This document shows positions 6,627-8,748 of a DNA stretch of 8,748 nucleotides, one piece after another. The notes below the pieces were generated by a model, which did no database searches, was not told the DNA's origin, and worked only from the letters and a program-made list of their open reading frames with translations. The translations under genes were made by a program, and so were the position numbers. The stretch's first letter is position 1; every line of letters starts with the position of its first letter. Origin of the DNA: an uncultured Porphyromonadaceae bacterium (GTDB lineage: Bacteria > Bacteroidota > Bacteroidia > Bacteroidales > Muribaculaceae); the NCBI GenBank assembly GCA_900554265.1, contig USGZ01000049.1:1-8748 (forward strand), given 5' to 3'.

Positions 6627-6748
6627 TAAACCGCGTAACAAGCTTTTTGGGCGCAGGTTTATGGTCGGACATGGGCGGAAAACCGTGGAAAATTGTTATT
6701 ATTGCAGTTCCGAATGCGGCGGATATGCTTTCCCGCGCGATACTTATT

Positions 6749-7339
6749 ATGGACGATAACGAAAACATCATAGAGACCCATCCCTGGACGCCCTTCGTGC
6801 CGGACGGCGCCAAGGCTCTGATTATGGGTACCTTTCCGCCCGGACGCCACCGCTGGGCCATGGATTTCTTCTACCCGAATCCCACAAACGACTTCTGGCG
6901 CATCATGGGCCTTATCTACCACGGCGACCTCGACCGTTTCTACAGCCGCGCCACCCGCAGCTACGACCTGCCGGCAATAAAGGCCCTGCTGGCCGAGCAC
7001 GGCATAGCCATGGGCGACACCGGCCACCGCGTGCGGCGCCTGCGCGGCAACGCCTCGGACAAGTACCTGGAAATTCTCGAGCCCGTGGACCTCGAGGCGA
7101 TACTTGAGCGAATGCCGGATTGTCGCGCCATAGCCACCACGGGCGAGAAAGCCGCCGCGGTCCTCGCTGAACTGACCGGCACGGAGCCTCCGGCAATGGG
7201 GCGCTACGCGACCTGGAACCGCGATGGCCGCGAAATCCAGCTCTGGCGCCTGCCCAGCACCTCGCGGGCCTATCCCCTGGCCCCCGGCGCCAAGGCAGGG
7301 TATTACCGCGCCTTCCTCGAGTCGGCCGGGTGCATGTAA
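6749..7339 (+). CDS. Uracil-DNA glycosylase superfamily protein
   Basis: This is probably a DNA repair glycosylase that removes a deaminated base in the first step of base-excision repair. Motifs in the 196 residues: ALIMGTFPPG at 23-32 (motif 1, in the place of GEAPG or GINPG in other families), followed by DFFYPNPTNDFWRIMG at 39-54, which carries the aromatic/Asn pattern of the superfamily. IATTGEKAA at 128-136 is a probable core strand and helix. LPSTSRAY at 168-175 corresponds to the C-terminal DNA-binding loop (motif 2). The closest types are the uracil- or hypoxanthine-DNA glycosylase-like proteins common in Bacteroidetes; substrate specificity is not certain. I chose the ATG at 6749 because the family begins a few residues before HPW. 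A longer in-frame start at 6572 would translate AT-rich spacer that overlaps the wza promoter. No consensus promoter was found for this gene. Confidence 0.82.
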   Translation: MDDNENIIETHPWTPFVPDGAKALIMGTFPPGRHRWAMDFFYPNPTNDFWRIMGLIYHGDLDRFYSRATRSYDLPAIKALLAEHGIAMGDTGHRVRRLRGNASDKYLEILEPVDLEAILERMPDCRAIATTGEKAAAVLAELTGTEPPAMGRYATWNRDGREIQLWRLPSTSRAYPLAPGAKAGYYRAFLESAGCM

Positions 7340-7386
7340 ACCAATGCGGGGGCGGCGGTGTTGGATAGGTATATAACTTGGATTTT

Positions 7387-7995
7387 ATGAAAGATCTCGC
7401 CTCTACATTGTTCAGGGTAAGCTCGGACAAGAGCGCGCCTCGTCGCGGAGGCCTGCTGGTGGCCGAACCTTTTCTCAGGGAATCGTATTTCAGCCATGGC
7501 GTAATATCACTTATCGACTATGCGCCCGACGAGGGCGCCACGGGTGTGGTGATGAACAAGCCGACGGGTTACCGCCTGGCGGACCTGCTGGACAATACCC
7601 GCGTATTCAGCAACGCGGAGGTGTACTGTGGGGGTCCGCTCGGGCAGGACAGGCTCTACTTCATCCATACCTTAGGCGAGAAGATAATCCCGGGGGCGCG
7701 CATGTACGCTCCCGGCCTCTATGTAGGGGGAGATTTCAATTCGGTTATAGACTATGTGAATTCCGGTTATCCTGTCAGCGGCAACGTGCGCTTTTTCATC
7801 GGCTACAGCAGCTGGACCGACGGTCAGCTCGAGGAGGAAATCGGCGAGGATACCTGGGCCCAGGCTCCGATGCCGGAGAACCCCGAGAGTCTGCTTACGC
7901 TGCACGGCGACGCCTACTGGCACCGGGCCGTGCGGTCGCTGGGCGAAAACTACCGTTCGTGGCAGCTTCTGCCCTCGGACCCCAAATCAAACTGA
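7387..7995 (+). CDS. YqgE/AlgH family protein (UPF0301)
   Basis: This is a conserved cytoplasmic protein of the YqgE/AlgH family (PF02622). Its biochemical role is not established; AlgH was named in Pseudomonas for an effect on alginate expression. The 202 residues show the family signatures: GGLLVAEPFL at 21-30, ATGVVMNKPTG at 51-61, VYCGGPLGQDRLYFIHT at about 79-95, and FFIGYSSWTDGQLEEEI near 138-154. I used the ATG at 7387; a TTG three codons earlier is possible but less likely. The gene lies 47 nt after the glycosylase stop on the same strand and may be cotranscribed. TATATAACTTG just upstream only loosely resembles a -7 box. A hairpin directly follows the stop codon. The adjacent wza-wzc unit is divergent from this pair, so a link to exopolysaccharide is only a thought. 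Confidence 0.93.
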   Translation: MKDLASTLFRVSSDKSAPRRGGLLVAEPFLRESYFSHGVISLIDYAPDEGATGVVMNKPTGYRLADLLDNTRVFSNAEVYCGGPLGQDRLYFIHTLGEKIIPGARMYAPGLYVGGDFNSVIDYVNSGYPVSGNVRFFIGYSSWTDGQLEEEIGEDTWAQAPMPENPESLLTLHGDAYWHRAVRSLGENYRSWQLLPSDPKSN

Positions 7996-8024
7996 GAGCC
8001 GCTGCAGACAACGCTGAGCGGCTC
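7996..8024 (+). terminator. Hairpin after yqgE, possible weak terminator
   Basis: GAGCCGCT (7996-8003) pairs with AGCGGCTC (8017-8024), and CAG/CTG (8005-8007 with 8014-8016) extends the stem past one bulged G. It begins at the base after the TGA. The following sequence is CGGGCATCTCTTTGG, with no solid T-run, so intrinsic termination would be weak. It may protect the 3' end or act with Rho. Confidence 0.4.
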
Positions 8025-8075
8025 CGGGCATCTCTTTGGTAATAAGTCAGGAAGAAAGTCAGCCCTTCAGTATTT

Positions 8076-8486
8076 TCAGTCGGGAAGGATATTGTCTTTG
8101 AGAACCTTGAAGGCCGGGATTGCCGTGCGCTGCGGGCGGCCGGCGCGGAACATGTCGGCCTTGGGCTTGTCCTTGTCTTTGTCCTTGTCGCCGATCCAGG
8201 GGCGCTCGGCGAAGGCTTTGGGCGCGCAGCGCCGCAGCTGCTCGGCCAGGAAATCGTCGGCGGGGTCGAGGTGCAGTTCGAGCATGGCCTCCTCGCGCAT
8301 TATGCGGAGCAGGATGTCGAAATGGTTCAGGTCGGCCATTATGTATTCGCGTACAATCCGGGTCTCCTCTTCGGAGGCTTCGGCGCGTACGTAGGCGCGA
8401 ATGAGGTCAGCTATGTTTGCCGGTTCCATCTGGGAGTCTGCTTTTTGAGGGAGTGAGAATGAGATGCTGTTCCTGGGAACAATCAT
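8076..8486 (-). CDS. Hypothetical small protein with Lys-Asp repeat
   Basis: I do not recognise this gene. It encodes 136 residues from the first ATG (8486), or 117 from the ATG at 8427-8429. The second start may be better, because the preceding 19 residues (MIVPRNSISFSLPQKADSQ) look unlike the rest. The body is predicted helical and acidic: IADLIRAYVRAEASEEETRIVREYIM, then a second amphipathic helix ending in HLDP. This pattern (short helix, Ala-Ser-Glu-Glu-Glu turn, helix) loosely resembles the N-terminal domain of Bacteroidetes FecR-type anti-sigma proteins, but no transmembrane segment or FecR domain follows. A DKDKDKDK tract then leads to a basic C-terminus. No signal peptide is seen. 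The gene is 75 nt downstream of the U32 peptidase on the same strand. AGGAG lies far (about 25 nt) from the first ATG, and no consensus promoter was found. Confidence 0.6.
   Translation of the reverse strand: MIVPRNSISFSLPQKADSQMEPANIADLIRAYVRAEASEEETRIVREYIMADLNHFDILLRIMREEAMLELHLDPADDFLAEQLRRCAPKAFAERPWIGDKDKDKDKPKADMFRAGRPQRTAIPAFKVLKDNILPD
8166..8189 (-). repeat. Four-copy hexanucleotide repeat coding Asp-Lys
   Basis: Four copies of CTTGTC (one with TTTGTC) stand in tandem on the plus strand. Read on the coding strand they give GACAAG or GACAAA, that is, four Asp-Lys pairs in the hypothetical protein. A change in copy number would keep the reading frame, so it would alter length rather than switch the gene off. 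Confidence 0.85.
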
Positions 8487-8561
8487 GATACGGCGCTGTG
8501 GTGCTTTTTTCTCCTGAATATTTTCGGGCGGGGGTATGAATTGCGATATTTTAACAGTCGG

Positions 8562-8748
8562 TCAGCTCCTGTAGATGTTCATGCCGCATCGCCGGCAGTC
8601 GAACTCGAGACGGTAGGTGCCGGAGTCGTTGCGCAGGAATAGGGGCTCGGGCAGGCGGGAGCCCTGCGGCGTGCGCAGGCAGGCTCCGAGTTCGCGGCGG
8701 ATACAGTACTTGGTGGCCATCACGCGGCGGCCGTCGGCTTCTGCCGGA
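8562..8748 (-). CDS. U32-family peptidase-like protein, C-terminal end (runs off the right edge)
   Basis: Only the last 61 codons are inside the window; the stop is TGA at 8562-8564. The visible tail reads VMATKYCIRRELGAC near its start and EPLFLRNDSGTYRLEFDCRRCGMNIY near its end. It resembles the C-terminus of the collagenase-like peptidase U32 proteins of Bacteroidetes, which end in a similar MTTKYC ... EPLFL ... RLEFDC..C pattern. Some U32 members in E. coli (TrhP/YegQ, RlhA) act in hydroxylation of tRNA or rRNA rather than as proteases, so the activity is open. Four cysteines (15, 23, 51 and 54 of the fragment) could bind a metal or Fe-S cluster; this is inference. The unknown Lys-Asp repeat gene follows 75 nt downstream in the same orientation. 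The catalytic core is outside the window. Confidence 0.75.
   Translation of the reverse strand, partial: PAEADGRRVMATKYCIRRELGACLRTPQGSRLPEPLFLRNDSGTYRLEFDCRRCGMNIYRS

Noticed and set aside
6572..6748. N-terminal extension of the glycosylase from an earlier ATG
   Set aside because: The 59 extra residues are AT-rich spacer with no family similarity and overlap the wza promoter.
7378..7386. TTG start three codons upstream for the YqgE/AlgH protein
   Set aside because: An ATG is available at 7387 and the conserved region begins well inside either form.
6912..7430. 172-codon minus-strand frame opposite the glycosylase
   Set aside because: Arg/Gly/Pro-rich shadow of a GC-rich gene, with no recognisable domain.

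Overview
The window comes from a GC-rich member of the Bacteroidota, most likely order Bacteroidales. Three intergenic promoters match the Bacteroides-type consensus (TTTG, 19-21 bp, TANNTTTG), Shine-Dalgarno sites are mostly weak or absent, and the protein variants look Bacteroidetes-like: a Wza/Wzc pair in which Wzc ends in a tyrosine cluster, a GTFPP-type uracil-DNA glycosylase-family protein, and the U32-peptidase C-terminus. The genus cannot be fixed from the sequence.

Layout. Positions 1-1603 (minus) hold a tight run panC -> panD -> ffh: two steps of pantothenate synthesis followed by the N-terminal third of the signal recognition particle GTPase, which leaves the window on the left. 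A 106-bp gap separates panC from the divergent recR (plus), and the two predicted promoters are physically interleaved. recR is followed by a GNAT acetyltransferase (plus). It converges on a 70-residue membrane protein gene (minus), which lies just downstream of a strong terminator hairpin. Positions 3279-6530 (minus) hold a two-gene polysaccharide-export unit: a Wza-like outer-membrane lipoprotein and a Wzc-like co-polymerase/tyrosine kinase, with a clear promoter upstream and the terminator downstream. A 218-bp divergent gap leads to a plus-strand pair, a uracil-DNA glycosylase-family protein and a YqgE/AlgH protein, ending in a hairpin. The right end (minus) has the last 61 codons of a U32-family peptidase and, downstream of it, a small unrecognised protein with a Lys-Asp repeat.

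How they work together. Most of the window is housekeeping (coenzyme A precursor synthesis, protein targeting, recombination repair, base-excision repair). The exception is the Wza/Wzc pair, which would form the inner- and outer-membrane parts of an exopolysaccharide or capsule exporter. No glycosyltransferase, flippase or polymerase is present here, so its partners would have to lie elsewhere. No stretch over 300 bp lacks a gene.

I see no clear sign of a wholly new multi-gene system. The items most worth checking are the interleaved panC/recR promoters, the small membrane protein placed behind the wzc terminator, the Wzc Walker A' variant, and the small Lys-Asp repeat protein.
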